A stretch of DNA of 64,000 bases. It comes from Paraburkholderia silvatlantica. Its GTDB lineage: Bacteria > Pseudomonadota > Gammaproteobacteria > Burkholderiales > Burkholderiaceae. Under the pieces are notes generated by a model. The model had not been told where the DNA came from and searched no databases. It saw only the letters and a program-made list of their open reading frames with translations. The DNA lies in assembly GCF_003096715.1 (NCBI RefSeq), contig NZ_QEOL01000027.1, positions 33,365 through 97,364 of the forward strand. Direction: 5' to 3'. This document shows, piece after piece, positions 26,202 through 34,667 of this stretch (its first letter is position 1; each line of letters starts with the position of its first letter). The position numbers and the translations under genes are program-made.

Positions 26202-27146
26202 ATGAATTTTGATCGTCAACAACTCGAAGCTTTTTTTGCGATCGCGGAAGCGCGGCATTTCGGTCGTGCGGCAGCGTTGTTGAACGTAACTCGCGGTGCA
26301 GTATCTCTCCGGCTTAAAGCTCTGGAAGAAGAATTTGGAACTCCACTGGTACTGAGGGACGGTAACACTCCCACGCCCGCGGGTGAGGTTCTGTTGCGGC
26401 ATATCCGCGTGCTCAAGATGCTTGAAGCGGATACTGTTCGGCAGATCAAGCCGATGGATGATACGCAGCCTCGTATAGCTATCGCTGTTAATGCAGATTC
26501 CCTCGCAACATGGTTTGAAGCCGTTGCTTGGGAAATTGCGGAAAGAAACGTAGCCGTCGAACTAATCGTTGACGACCAGGACTACACGCTGCCACTGCTT
26601 GCCAAGGGTGAAGCGATGGGTTGTGTTTCAACCTCGAGTGAGTCCCCGACAGGTTTTTTAGCCGAATCCATTGGCATGATGGAATACGAGTGCGTAGCGA
26701 ACGTCGCGTTTTCCGAAAAATTTTTCCCACAGGGGCTGGGATTGCACGGCGTCCTCTCCGCGCCTGCTGTGCTCTATAACAAGAAAGATGGATTGCATGC
26801 GCAGTTTCTCGAACGGTTTCTGGATTTTGAGGTAAGGAACTACGCGGCACACTACTTCCCGTCTCCTTCTGCCTTGCTGGCTGCAATCGAGAAAGGGATT
26901 GGGTATGGACTTGTTCCTCGCTTGCAAGCCGCGCCGCTGATCGACGCGGGAAAGCTGATACGGTTAGCTCCTGACCATAAGGTCGAGGTCAATCTCTATT
27001 GGCATCATTGGGAGACTGCGCCGTCGAACGCGCAGGAGATCAGTGAACTCGTGGTTCGCCACGCGCGTCAAGTGCTCATTCAACCAGGTGACTACGCAAT
27101 ATCATGCATCGACGACGATGAGCCTATGGATCGGTCATCCCCGTGA
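26202..27146 (+). CDS. LysR-family regulator, ArgP/LysG type
   Basis: 314 residues: LysR helix-turn-helix (FFAIAEARHFGRAAALLNVTRGAVSLRLKALEEEFG) followed by a periplasmic-binding-like effector domain with features of the ArgP group (ADSLATWF, CVSTSSESPTGF, DGLHAQFLE). ArgP proteins sense lysine or arginine and drive LysE-type exporters. No lysE gene is nearby; the convergent gene is a broken symporter whose end overlaps this stop by 12 bp. Its target is therefore uncertain. Confidence 0.85.
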   Translation: MNFDRQQLEAFFAIAEARHFGRAAALLNVTRGAVSLRLKALEEEFGTPLVLRDGNTPTPAGEVLLRHIRVLKMLEADTVRQIKPMDDTQPRIAIAVNADSLATWFEAVAWEIAERNVAVELIVDDQDYTLPLLAKGEAMGCVSTSSESPTGFLAESIGMMEYECVANVAFSEKFFPQGLGLHGVLSAPAVLYNKKDGLHAQFLERFLDFEVRNYAAHYFPSPSALLAAIEKGIGYGLVPRLQAAPLIDAGKLIRLAPDHKVEVNLYWHHWETAPSNAQEISELVVRHARQVLIQPGDYAISCIDDDEPMDRSSP

Positions 27147-28015
27147 GCGTTGACGGTGCTCCTGCACACTGAGGCAACGCGATTTGATCTGGGTGATCGT
27201 GGCGCGCGATCGCAAGGCTGCAACTAGCGCACAGGGCCATGCCAGTATGAGAGGTGTCGCTTCCGGTATGTGGATGGCGCGTATCCAGTCTATCAAAACA
27301 CACAGCGCGGATACCCCCGCGCCGACCAACATCGATTGCTTCGCAGACTTATCCTGAATCGAATAGCCCAGCAGCGTGAGTACGAGTAGAGGAACTACTG
27401 CCGACAGGTAGACGATGTTCAATGTGACCATCAAGTTGACGATGCTTTGTCCACGAATGGCAACGAGTGTTGCGTTGCTGCGAGGATAGGCAGCATCCGA
27501 TAGAAGACCGATGGAATTGGTGAACTGCGCGATATGGCAGCCGTCGCGTCACTCATAGCACGAAGAATGGAGCAGGCCGAACCGAGCGTCGTTATTATCA
27601 AAATGCATGTGACCGCTAGTGAAATGGCCTGGCTGGAACTGTCGATCGCTCGAGTAAGCAGTGTCGGAACTACTTGGGCTTGATCGGTTAAGTGATTGAG
27701 CTGCCACAGGTTTGCGCCTGCGATGACGGCAGAGGCGGGAAGAAATCCAATTCCCAAGACAATGACGGCGGCAATCAGACAGCCAGATCGAGCGTGTGTT
27801 GGCGTTCGCGCCATGGCAGGGAACTGCTGATAGTCGGCACCGCAAAGAACTAACGCGGCGACAGACAGAAGCACCAGTCCCGTGTGCTCGACTGGCTGCG
27901 TTCGTATCGATTCCACAAAGATCGCCGGCGCGCGAAACCATAGGATCAAGGCGTGGGTTTCGGCGAGAGCGAAGATCAGTATCGCAGTGCATCCGCACAT
28001 AGAGAGTGCGAACAT
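27135..28015 (-). pseudogene. Sodium:solute symporter (SSS family) fragment, frameshifted
   Basis: Two minus-strand frames join into one membrane protein piece of about 290 residues: 28015 to about 27475 (VLCGADYQQFPAMARTPTHA, GFLPASAVIAGANLW, then long hydrophobic helices) and, after a one-base shift near 27475, SIVNLMVTLNIVYLSAVVP to 27135. SSS permeases are about 500 residues, so the N-terminal half is missing. It is replaced by the desaturase gene, which runs into it in a different frame near 28020. Confidence 0.65.
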
Positions 28016-28916
28016 GTCCGTCCAGATATGACGGACATACGATGGCGTGCTCGTTGAAGGCCGGCAGAGTCATCAGTTGAGTATGTAGCGCAGGCAACTG
28101 GTGGTATGGGACTGCCGGGAAAAGATGGTGCGTGAGGTGGTAACCGTTGTGATGCGGATGGATCAGCATCGACAATATCCCGTGGTCTGGAATTTCCCGC
28201 GTAAAGCTGAAGATGCCTCCGGGTTTTAGGCCGTAATGGTCGGTCATCTCTCGGAAGGTTGTGATTGCATGGAAAACGGTGATACGTGCGCTGAGCCAGA
28301 GGGCGAGGAATATCACCCCGAGGCGGATATTGGCCGTGACCAGAGGCAACATCGTCGCGATCCACCATGCCGCAATACAGAGCAGCTGACGATAGCGGCA
28401 TTGGCCGGTTATTAAGTGGCCGGAGATCGACCCGAGAATGAGCGAGGATTTGGCGAGGTATCGAGTGTAGACGCGAAGCCAACGATCTCCTTTTTGAGCC
28501 AGTGGCTGCAGCAGATCAGGGTCGCGTAGGGCGTCACCTAGCCATGCATGGTGGCGTGCGTGAAGCTCGCGGTAGACCGCCAGGCTGTTCATCAACGGAG
28601 CGGCGAGCAGCAGATGCGCAAGATAATCGTTGAGGAGGCGATTCTGACTCAGATTGCCGTGACTGGCTTCATGCAGAAGATTGCCCAGCGCACGCTGCCG
28701 GTTTCCGATAGCGACGAGTGCGATTGGCGCTAGCGTCCAGCCAATTTTGTACACGGCGAAGACGGACAGGAAAATAACGGTCCAGTCGAGAGCGATATCG
28801 TAAATGGCATACCATGTTCTCGCTTTCATCAGTTGCCAGGCCGGAGCACTGGCAACTAGGGATCGCCTGATTGAGATCCGGTCAATTAGGATCGACGAGG
28901 TGTCGCCAGGATTCAT
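27549..28916 (-). CDS. Membrane fatty-acid desaturase with aberrant C-terminal extension
   Basis: The first 300 residues (28916 to about 28020) are a membrane desaturase with the three histidine boxes HEASH, HARHH and HNGYHLTHH and paired hydrophobic segments. Such enzymes use a di-iron centre to desaturate or hydroxylate acyl chains, carotenoids or amide-linked fatty acids. After GHVRTLYVRM the frame continues about 150 residues in low-quality sequence that is the out-of-frame shadow of the symporter fragment. The true C-terminus was probably lost when the two genes fused by deletion. Activity is possible but doubtful. Confidence 0.7.
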   Translation of the reverse strand: MNPGDTSSILIDRISIRRSLVASAPAWQLMKARTWYAIYDIALDWTVIFLSVFAVYKIGWTLAPIALVAIGNRQRALGNLLHEASHGNLSQNRLLNDYLAHLLLAAPLMNSLAVYRELHARHHAWLGDALRDPDLLQPLAQKGDRWLRVYTRYLAKSSLILGSISGHLITGQCRYRQLLCIAAWWIATMLPLVTANIRLGVIFLALWLSARITVFHAITTFREMTDHYGLKPGGIFSFTREIPDHGILSMLIHPHHNGYHLTHHLFPAVPYHQLPALHTQLMTLPAFNEHAIVCPSYLDGHVRTLYVRMHCDTDLRSRRNPRLDPMVSRAGDLCGIDTNAASRAHGTGASVCRRVSSLRCRLSAVPCHGANANTRSIWLSDCRRHCLGNWISSRLCRHRRRKPVAAQSLNRSSPSSSDTAYSSDRQFQPGHFTSGHMHFDNNDARFGLLHSSCYE

Positions 28917-29126
28917 TGCAGCCTCCGTCGGAAGGCATGAACTCCCCGCGGTTCAGATTGGTGAAAGTATTTACTTTTCTGGATGTAGTGACTTGAGCAT
29001 AGGCATGAATCATCTCGTCATTGAGGCGGTTAGGAATCTTCCATGGCGTTGAGTTTTTCTGGCCGCCGGAAGCAGCCAACCGTGGTGTAAGGTTGAGTCG
29101 ATGCACCGCAACCTAAGGAGGAAACG

Positions 29127-29525
29127 TTGAGCGAGAAAGACCTTGCAACGCTATGTGCAACGATCGAGCCGGAGATGGTTGAACCGGTCTATGTTTACTG
29201 CTCTTTTCCGGATTTCACATTGCCTGGAGGCTTTTCGGCGCTTTTTACTTTCAGGGAGGCCGAAGGGCTGACCGCCGTGCTGGATCTACGGGATGCCGAC
29301 CAGTACGCACTGCCGTATACGTTCAAGGCACGCCTCATTACCCTCAAGGTGCATTCGAGTCTCGAAGCGGTGGGTTTCCTGGCTGTCGTATCAGCACGCC
29401 TGGCTAAAGCGGGAATACCCTGTAACGCGATCGCCGGTTACTACCACGATCACATTCTTGTTCCTGTCGATCGTGCAATCGAGGCGCTCTCGGTTCTGAA
29501 AGGAATACGCGAATCACACCTATAG
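29127..29525 (+). CDS. ACT-domain protein
   Basis: 132 residues, TTG start at 29127 with AAGGAGG upstream. The first half (EPEMVEPVYVYCSFPD, GFSALFTFREAEGLTAVLD) and the second half (ARLITLKVHSSLEAVGFLA, GIPCNAIAGYYHDHILVPVD) match the small two-module ACT proteins of unknown role that likely bind an amino acid. It stands alone on the plus strand. Confidence 0.8.
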   Translation: MSEKDLATLCATIEPEMVEPVYVYCSFPDFTLPGGFSALFTFREAEGLTAVLDLRDADQYALPYTFKARLITLKVHSSLEAVGFLAVVSARLAKAGIPCNAIAGYYHDHILVPVDRAIEALSVLKGIRESHL

Positions 29526-29727
29526 CCTGTTGGTTATGAATCGGCATCGAAAGTAACTCGATGAGTTTTACTTATGGCCGGATAGTTAATGTGGCGACCA
29601 CTTCATCTGTCTTGCGTCCGAGCATCTCCCTTTCTAGATTGCTTTTGTAGGCCTATTTATAAGAGCAATTGGGAATCGGGGATTCGTCACCCTCCCGTGA
29701 ACGATGCATGGAGGGGTAGGAGGGCAG

Positions 29728-30270
29728 ATGTGCTATTCCGAGAGTGGTGATTCTCATACGGCAGCTTGCGAGGTTCTAGCCGAATCAGCCGAGTACTGGC
29801 GAACCCGTTTCGAGGATGCCCAGGCTGATGCATCCCGTCTCGCCTCTCGTTTGCGAGGGCGAGATCAGCGGATCCTGCTGCTTGAGCGCGTAATCGCACG
29901 TACCGCTGCACTTCATCATGCACTGGAAGACAGCCTTGAGCAGCGTCTCGAGCAATACTCAGAGCAGCGAGAGCATACCGTGGAACCGGGCCGATCGGTA
30001 CAGGCGCCGTCCGACAACCCAGGCAGCAGCGTCATCGTCCGGTTGCCGCACCTGACGCGCACGCTGTCTCTTCTCTTCGAGGTGATGTGGGAGCACTGGG
30101 CACAGTGGGATCCGGAGCGTCCTCCCAAGTCCTCAACCGTTGCACGTTCCATCGACGCAAAGCTCGGGCTGAAAGGGCAGGCTGATGGAGAAACATCCCG
30201 CAACGCGCAGTCGTTCGCGGCTGCGCTGCGCCCTGATTCTCTCGGGGATGCCGACGGTCGCCACCGTTAA
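29728..30270 (+). CDS. Coiled-coil protein of unknown function
   Basis: 180 residues from ATG 29728 (GGAGGG upstream; an ATG at 29704 is also possible). Residues 15-85 are rich in Arg, Glu, Leu and Ala in a heptad-like order (YWRTRFEDAQADASRLASR), suggesting a coiled coil. The C-terminal part has hydrophobic RTLSLLFEVMWEHWAQWD and a conserved-looking PPKSSTVARSIDAKLGL with GETSRNAQSFAAALRPD. This end looks like a small folded domain seen in plasmid-borne unknown proteins. No function can be given. Confidence 0.55.
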   Translation: MCYSESGDSHTAACEVLAESAEYWRTRFEDAQADASRLASRLRGRDQRILLLERVIARTAALHHALEDSLEQRLEQYSEQREHTVEPGRSVQAPSDNPGSSVIVRLPHLTRTLSLLFEVMWEHWAQWDPERPPKSSTVARSIDAKLGLKGQADGETSRNAQSFAAALRPDSLGDADGRHR

Positions 30271-30376
30271 GTGCTGACAGCGACCGAATATTTGCATCGA
30301 AACCATCACCATCAACCCACAGCGGTCAAGGTAGCTTCGGTGCTCAAGGAAAACTTGACCGAACAGAGCTCTGTTC

Positions 30377-31249
30377 TCACTGGATAGACTGTGGTAGTGA
30401 TTGCAATTCGGGCATGAAGCAGCAGACGAAATGTCGGAAGACGTTCAATTCAAGGTCGTCTAAAAGATAGAACCTTCCGTCCACGAGTTTTTCCTCGCGA
30501 AACAGATCCATCGGATCGAAGCGCACGAACTGCGCTGTTAGCAAATTTCTTTCGCTTACTCTTTCAAAGTAAGTATCGACACTTTTTCTGAAGGGGACTA
30601 TGAATTTTTTCAGATCTTCAATGTCTCGCCGTGCCAGAAAGCCATGCGCATGCGCACATAGGCGTCGAACGGCTGTGAATAACTTCCAGAGCTGAGCACA
30701 ATAATTCCGATCAACGTAGTCGCGCTTGGATAGCCGATCGGCAAGATTTGCATCACGCTTGAACGCAGCATTTACGAGGCCGTCTACTCCTTCGTCAGGG
30801 GCGTTCAAAACTTGCTTGAGCGTGCTCTCGACCTGACTGTATAGAAAAAGAAACTCCCAAATGTTCAGGAAGCCGCTGATCGCTGCTTGCCAGTTTTCGG
30901 CCCCAGTGGTTTGAAGTAGTTTTGGGCCGTCTATGTTGATGTTCCTCGCGAAACTGTCTCCTGGATCCAGCATCATCCCCATGACCAGCGCTTTCAATTC
31001 CTCCGGCAACTGATGTAGCCGATCGATGATCGAGGAGACAACGGAATCGATGCCCGCTGAAGGTCGCTGATGGGCATGGACGTCATCGTCGGATACGTCT
31101 GCCTGACTGACGTGTGCCAGCGAATCCAGAGCTCCGACAAGAACGGCATTGGTAAGTTGGGAGAGGCAATAAGCATCATGGAACGTGACGTACCATGCAG
31201 GGGATACATCGGTCGGCGCGTCAATCGTCGGATTGAATATATTCAGCAT
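30377..31249 (-). CDS. HEPN-like protein of unknown function
   Basis: 290 residues, more A+T-rich than its surroundings. The central part (about 120-225) has helices like HEPN proteins: GFLNIWEFLFLYSQVESTLK, then LFTAVRRLCAHAHGFLARRD, where Arg195/Arg196 with His200/His202 fit the Rx4-6H motif of HEPN nucleases. Upstream residues 1-110 and the Cys-containing end (FRHFVCCFMPE) match nothing known to me. It lies 134 bp downstream of, and on the same strand as, the double kinase-like gene, so a two-gene operon is likely. A role as toxin or defence effector is inferred from the motif only. Confidence 0.5.
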   Translation of the reverse strand: MLNIFNPTIDAPTDVSPAWYVTFHDAYCLSQLTNAVLVGALDSLAHVSQADVSDDDVHAHQRPSAGIDSVVSSIIDRLHQLPEELKALVMGMMLDPGDSFARNINIDGPKLLQTTGAENWQAAISGFLNIWEFLFLYSQVESTLKQVLNAPDEGVDGLVNAAFKRDANLADRLSKRDYVDRNYCAQLWKLFTAVRRLCAHAHGFLARRDIEDLKKFIVPFRKSVDTYFERVSERNLLTAQFVRFDPMDLFREEKLVDGRFYLLDDLELNVFRHFVCCFMPELQSLPQSIQ

Positions 31250-31383
31250 AGTTCAGTCGGGAAAATGTGGCGGATCAGATAAGTTTCGCCGTTGTATGCC
31301 ACTATTTTGCGAAGGTAATCACCATACGTTGGCTGAAGGACGCTTAGCGCATCGGCCTACGACTTTGCTCGGCTACCTCCACT

Positions 31384-32265
31384 TTATACTCGCGTAAAGA
31401 CGGGCGTATGGGTCAATGCGTCAACGATGTCGATCTCTTTATAAGTTCTTATCTTCACTGCGCCGGCTACATTCATGCCGAGGCAAGTGTTGCTTTTGTC
31501 TTTGAGCCAAACGGGCAATTGCGGCCGACTGCCCGTCCAGTGATTGGGCAAGTCAGATAGGCGTTCCATGATGAGATATTTTCCTGAGCGGCTGCACGCC
31601 AGCACGCCAAAATTGTCAAGGATGTCTGCGTCATTCTGCTGTAAGGCATGGAAGACGAACAGTTCTGCTTGATTTGCTCGATGAGAATCGGTGCACCGTT
31701 TCACTACAAGGTCAGGGTGTCCAGTAACCTCATGAATAGTCCGGTCCTGTTCCGACCGAATCAGACTGCCTAGAAGTTTTTCGTAATCGGCGTCGTGTCC
31801 ATCTGGAACTATGTGAGCCCTAGCGGAGGGGCTGTTATTTTCAAAGGCGAAGGTCGATTGAGCGAGATTCATGCCGATCTTACTGTGGCCGAAATCGCGC
31901 AATCTCGCAGAGCCACCGGAGGTCATACCGAAATTGACACGTTGCAGGTCGGTCGCCCAGCTCGGATAACGTATCACCGTATTGGTGTTACTAATGTCGG
32001 GCAAGCGCTCCATGATCAGGTAATGCCCACTTGCGCTGGTTGATTTAACTTCGCCCACAATATCCGCGACAGGCCCAGGGCGGCATTGCAAGGCACTGCT
32101 GATAAAGAACTCATGCCAGTTCGCGTATGTCGAGTGCGTCGCAACCTTCACGACGACGTCCGGATGGCCAATGACATCATGCACTGTCCGGTGCTTGCCG
32201 GACGCAAACTGGTCGCCGCAAATGGCGGAAAACGAGATGTCGGGTGCTTCTGGAGGAGGTAGCAT
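31384..32265 (-). CDS. Protein with two tandem compact kinase-like units
   Basis: 293 residues in two related halves (about 20-135 and 168-285). Each has (H/D)RT(V/I)H.V.GHPD(V/L)VVK with a lysine (40, 189), an acidic helix (HEFF, AELF), and YLIMERL (83-88, 231-236) like a kinase hinge. Half 1 continues W103..D106LQRVN111 and DFG (124-126), matching kinase DLKPEN and DFG spacing. Half 2 keeps W253 and D256 but has Cys for the Asn and TYK for DFG, so it looks like a pseudokinase copy. Units of about 115 residues are far smaller than normal kinases. Partner of the HEPN-like gene by position. Function unknown. Confidence 0.5.
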   Translation of the reverse strand: MLPPPEAPDISFSAICGDQFASGKHRTVHDVIGHPDVVVKVATHSTYANWHEFFISSALQCRPGPVADIVGEVKSTSASGHYLIMERLPDISNTNTVIRYPSWATDLQRVNFGMTSGGSARLRDFGHSKIGMNLAQSTFAFENNSPSARAHIVPDGHDADYEKLLGSLIRSEQDRTIHEVTGHPDLVVKRCTDSHRANQAELFVFHALQQNDADILDNFGVLACSRSGKYLIMERLSDLPNHWTGSRPQLPVWLKDKSNTCLGMNVAGAVKIRTYKEIDIVDALTHTPVFTRV

Positions 32266-32507
32266 TTTTCGAATCTATCACGCTGGGCGAGCATCCGGTG
32301 GCCTTCTTCAAGCCGAGAATATATGGGTGGGTTTGGAATTGGGCCGGTTCTGGTAGGCACAAGATATCGAAGTTGAGCTAAGGCAGTGTGCGTCGTACCC
32401 GACGACGGATGATTCCGCTGATATGACGGTATTTTCCGCTCCCTCTCCTGTTGCTTGAATCGGATCTGTGCCGGGCTGATCCGGGCAAAGCCAGGAGGAC
32501 AGGAGCC

Positions 32508-32747
32508 ATGTCGGATACGATACGGATGGTGGACGCGATTTTGCGTCGAAAGCAGGTCGAGCAGATTGTCGGGTTGTCTCGTTCGACCATTTATCAGCGC
32601 ATGAAGGATGGCACGTTTCCCCGGGCAATTTCGCTCGGCGGGAGGATGGTCGGCTGGCGTACTTCGGATATCGCACTGTTTCTCGTCGATCCGGCCGGAT
32701 ATCGAGTGCCATCCAGCACGCGAAGCGAGGAGCACGGCGATGATTGA
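32508..32747 (+). CDS. AlpA-type regulator (MerR-like helix-turn-helix)
   Basis: 79 residues from ATG 32508 (AGGAG upstream; an in-frame start at 32451 is less likely). RRKQVEQIVGLSRSTIYQRMKDGTFPRAISLGGRMVGWRTSDI is the typical AlpA/excisionase winged helix. Such proteins switch on integrase, excision or conjugation genes of mobile elements. It is first of the plus-strand run leading to the vir operon and overlaps the next gene by 8 bp. Confidence 0.85.
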   Translation: MSDTIRMVDAILRRKQVEQIVGLSRSTIYQRMKDGTFPRAISLGGRMVGWRTSDIALFLVDPAGYRVPSSTRSEEHGDD

Positions 32748-33018
32748 CTCATCCCACGCCTCGCTGGAGTCCCGGCTGGACAACTGGGCCAATGCCGCGC
32801 GTGGTCCGCATGACCCCATTGATGCGGTGAAGATCGAGGCCGCGTGGCGATGCCTCGAACCTCACTACAAGGAGCTGCTTCGCATGGTGTACTTGTGGCG
32901 TGCCGGTCGGGAGGTTGTGTGTCGCCGGCTTAAGATTGCCCGTCATCCGCGCAGCCGCTACGACCTCGAACTGGCTTCGGCCAGGCGCGCGCTGGCACGT
33001 CTGCTTGAGCAAGGGTAG
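32740..33018 (+). CDS. Small helix-turn-helix-like protein (sigma region 4 or antiterminator type)
   Basis: 92 residues, overlapping the AlpA gene by 8 bp and so translationally coupled. The segment IEAAWRCLEPHYKELLRMVYLWRAGREVVCRRLKI resembles sigma-70 region 4 and phage late-regulator helices. The phased TCGGAC repeats begin 15 bp after its stop, so it could be the protein that binds there; that link is inference. Confidence 0.5.
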   Translation: MIDSSHASLESRLDNWANAARGPHDPIDAVKIEAAWRCLEPHYKELLRMVYLWRAGREVVCRRLKIARHPRSRYDLELASARRALARLLEQG

Positions 33019-33032
33019 GCTTAAATTTTTTT

Positions 33033-33058
33033 TCGGACCTTGTCGGACGGTCTCGGAC
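33033..33058. repeat. Three TCGGAC direct repeats in 10-bp phase
   Basis: TCGGAC occurs at 33033, 33043 and 33053, exactly one helical turn apart, just after an A/T run. This layout is typical of operators or iterons bound on one face of the DNA. It lies between the small regulators and the conjugation operon. Confidence 0.6.
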
Positions 33059-33234
33059 TTCAAGGGACAATGACATAGAGAAACCGGCGATTTTGCGGCT
33101 TGCATCGCTAAAAAATCGAGCCTAGAGTGCAGTCAACAACTTGTTCCGGTCGAAGCATTGAAACAAGACCGAGTACGCGTTAGCGGCCGAAGTACCGACG
33201 TATGTGCGTTGGCGTGGTGGTCGAGATGCGAGCG

Positions 33235-33267
33235 AAGCCTGCGAGCCTGACGGTCGCAGGCTTTTTC
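33235..33267 (+). terminator. Rho-independent terminator
   Basis: Stem AAGCCTGCGA (33235-33244) and TCGCAGGCTT (33254-33263) around a 9-base loop, followed by TTTCATTTTC. It closes the regulator transcript about 125 bp before the trbM-like gene. The 33068-33234 interval has no ORF of note and could carry a small RNA ending here. Confidence 0.75.
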
Positions 33268-33391
33268 ATTTTCTGGTGCTGATCCCCCTTGAACCCGCGG
33301 CGTGCCTCCCAGGCCCCGCAGGTTCCTTTTTCCGCGCATATCCGTTCCGGTACCTCGGTCCTTGATGAACTGGATTGACGGAAGGAGGATC

Positions 33392-33967
33392 ATGAAGACG
33401 GACTGGATCGTCTGCCGGTGCCGTGAACTGAGAGCGATGCATCGCCTCGCACGACGCTGGTCGATTGCGTTGATGCTGTTCGTCGGGACGTCGATCTTCG
33501 CGCCTGGTGTGGCGCATGCCGATGACTGGGGCTGCCAGGTGCTTCTGTGCCTCTCCAATCCGGGCGGCCCTGAGCGGTACGGCGAGTGCGTGCCGCCGAT
33601 TGAGAAGCTGTGGACCGCGTTGCGTCACGGTGATCCGTTCCCGACGTGCGAGTTCGGTGCCGGTGGCTCGCAGGGAAGTTTCGCGACCAATACCTTCGCG
33701 AGCGGGGGATATTGCAGGCAGGACCTGCTGTACTGGGGCGGCCCCGAACAGAGCGAACTGCTGTGCCGTGCCACCGGGGCAATCAACGTCGATATCGACA
33801 ACCAGCTCTACACCCGCGTCTGGTGGGACGTGAGCGGCCAGGGTCGCACGATCACGGAATTTTACGGCTCGGGCAGCACACAGGTGCCGCATGACCCGGC
33901 GCAATCCGCCTCCCTGTTTCTGCGGCAGGTCAGGCAACGGGACCGCGCCGGCGGCGGGGGGCAATGA
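33392..33967 (+). CDS. TrbM-like exported conjugation protein
   Basis: 191 residues from ATG 33392 (GGAAGGAGG upstream). A signal peptide (SIALMLFVGTSIFAPGVAHA) precedes DDWGCQVLLCLSNPGGP, then GECVPPIEKLW and FPTCEF, the cysteine pattern of the TrbM family of plasmid transfer proteins. Probably periplasmic with disulfides. It heads the vir operon and overlaps virB1 by 4 bp. Confidence 0.75.
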   Translation: MKTDWIVCRCRELRAMHRLARRWSIALMLFVGTSIFAPGVAHADDWGCQVLLCLSNPGGPERYGECVPPIEKLWTALRHGDPFPTCEFGAGGSQGSFATNTFASGGYCRQDLLYWGGPEQSELLCRATGAINVDIDNQLYTRVWWDVSGQGRTITEFYGSGSTQVPHDPAQSASLFLRQVRQRDRAGGGGQ

Positions 33968-34617
33968 TGCCGCCGCTCGACTTCATCTCGCTCGCGCAAC
34001 AGTGCGCGCCGCAGGTTTCGCTGTCGACAATGGCCGCGATCGTGCGGACGGAATCCGGCTTCAATCCCTATGCGATTGGCGTGGTGCATGGTCGGCTCGA
34101 GCGCCAGCCAACCAGCGAAGCCGAAGCTGTAGCGATCGTGCATGCGCTGGAGGCCGGCGGCTGGAACTTCAGCGTCGGGCTGGCGCAGGTGAACCACGCG
34201 AACTGGCCCGCCTATGGGTTGAGCGAGCGGAGTGCATTTGATCCGTGCCGCAACCTCGCCGCGGGAGCCTCCATCCTGCAAGGCTGCTTCGACCTGGCGA
34301 AGCGCGCGCGCCTGACTGCGCCCGTTGATTCACAGTCGGCGCTGCGCGCCAGCCTGTCCTGCTATGCCAGCGGCGATTTTTCGGTCGGCTACCGTACAGG
34401 GTACGTGCAGCGCGTGATCGGCAATGCGCGCGTCATGCCGGCGTCATTGATATCCGTCGCTGTGCCCGCTATCTCCCCGATTCCGGTTGTTCCAGCCTCC
34501 AGCGCTTCGGCGCCGTCGGGGCAGCGCGCAATTTCGCGGCGTCCTGGATCGCAAACGGTCGATACCTCATCCGAGGTCTCTGGCGACGAGCCGAGTCGTA
34601 GTGCGGTGGTGTTCTAG
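33964..34617 (+). CDS. virB1: VirB1-like lytic transglycosylase
   Basis: 217 residues. The goose-type/SLT fold is marked by the catalytic Glu in AAIVRTESGFNPYAIG, then NFSVGLAQVNHANW and ALRASLSCYASGDFSVGY. It opens peptidoglycan for the secretion channel. No clear signal peptide is seen at its start. The C-terminal 60 residues are low-complexity Ser/Pro. Confidence 0.88.
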   Translation: MMPPLDFISLAQQCAPQVSLSTMAAIVRTESGFNPYAIGVVHGRLERQPTSEAEAVAIVHALEAGGWNFSVGLAQVNHANWPAYGLSERSAFDPCRNLAAGASILQGCFDLAKRARLTAPVDSQSALRASLSCYASGDFSVGYRTGYVQRVIGNARVMPASLISVAVPAISPIPVVPASSASAPSGQRAISRRPGSQTVDTSSEVSGDEPSRSAVVF

Positions 34618-34667
34618 TCCAGAGATCAGTCGGTAACAGAAATATCCAGGTCGGAAAGGAGTTGATC

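Noticed and set aside
33033..33058. CRISPR array or replication origin iterons
   Set aside because: Only three 6-bp units with 4-bp spacers; too short for CRISPR, and no replication initiator gene is nearby. An operator is the simpler reading.
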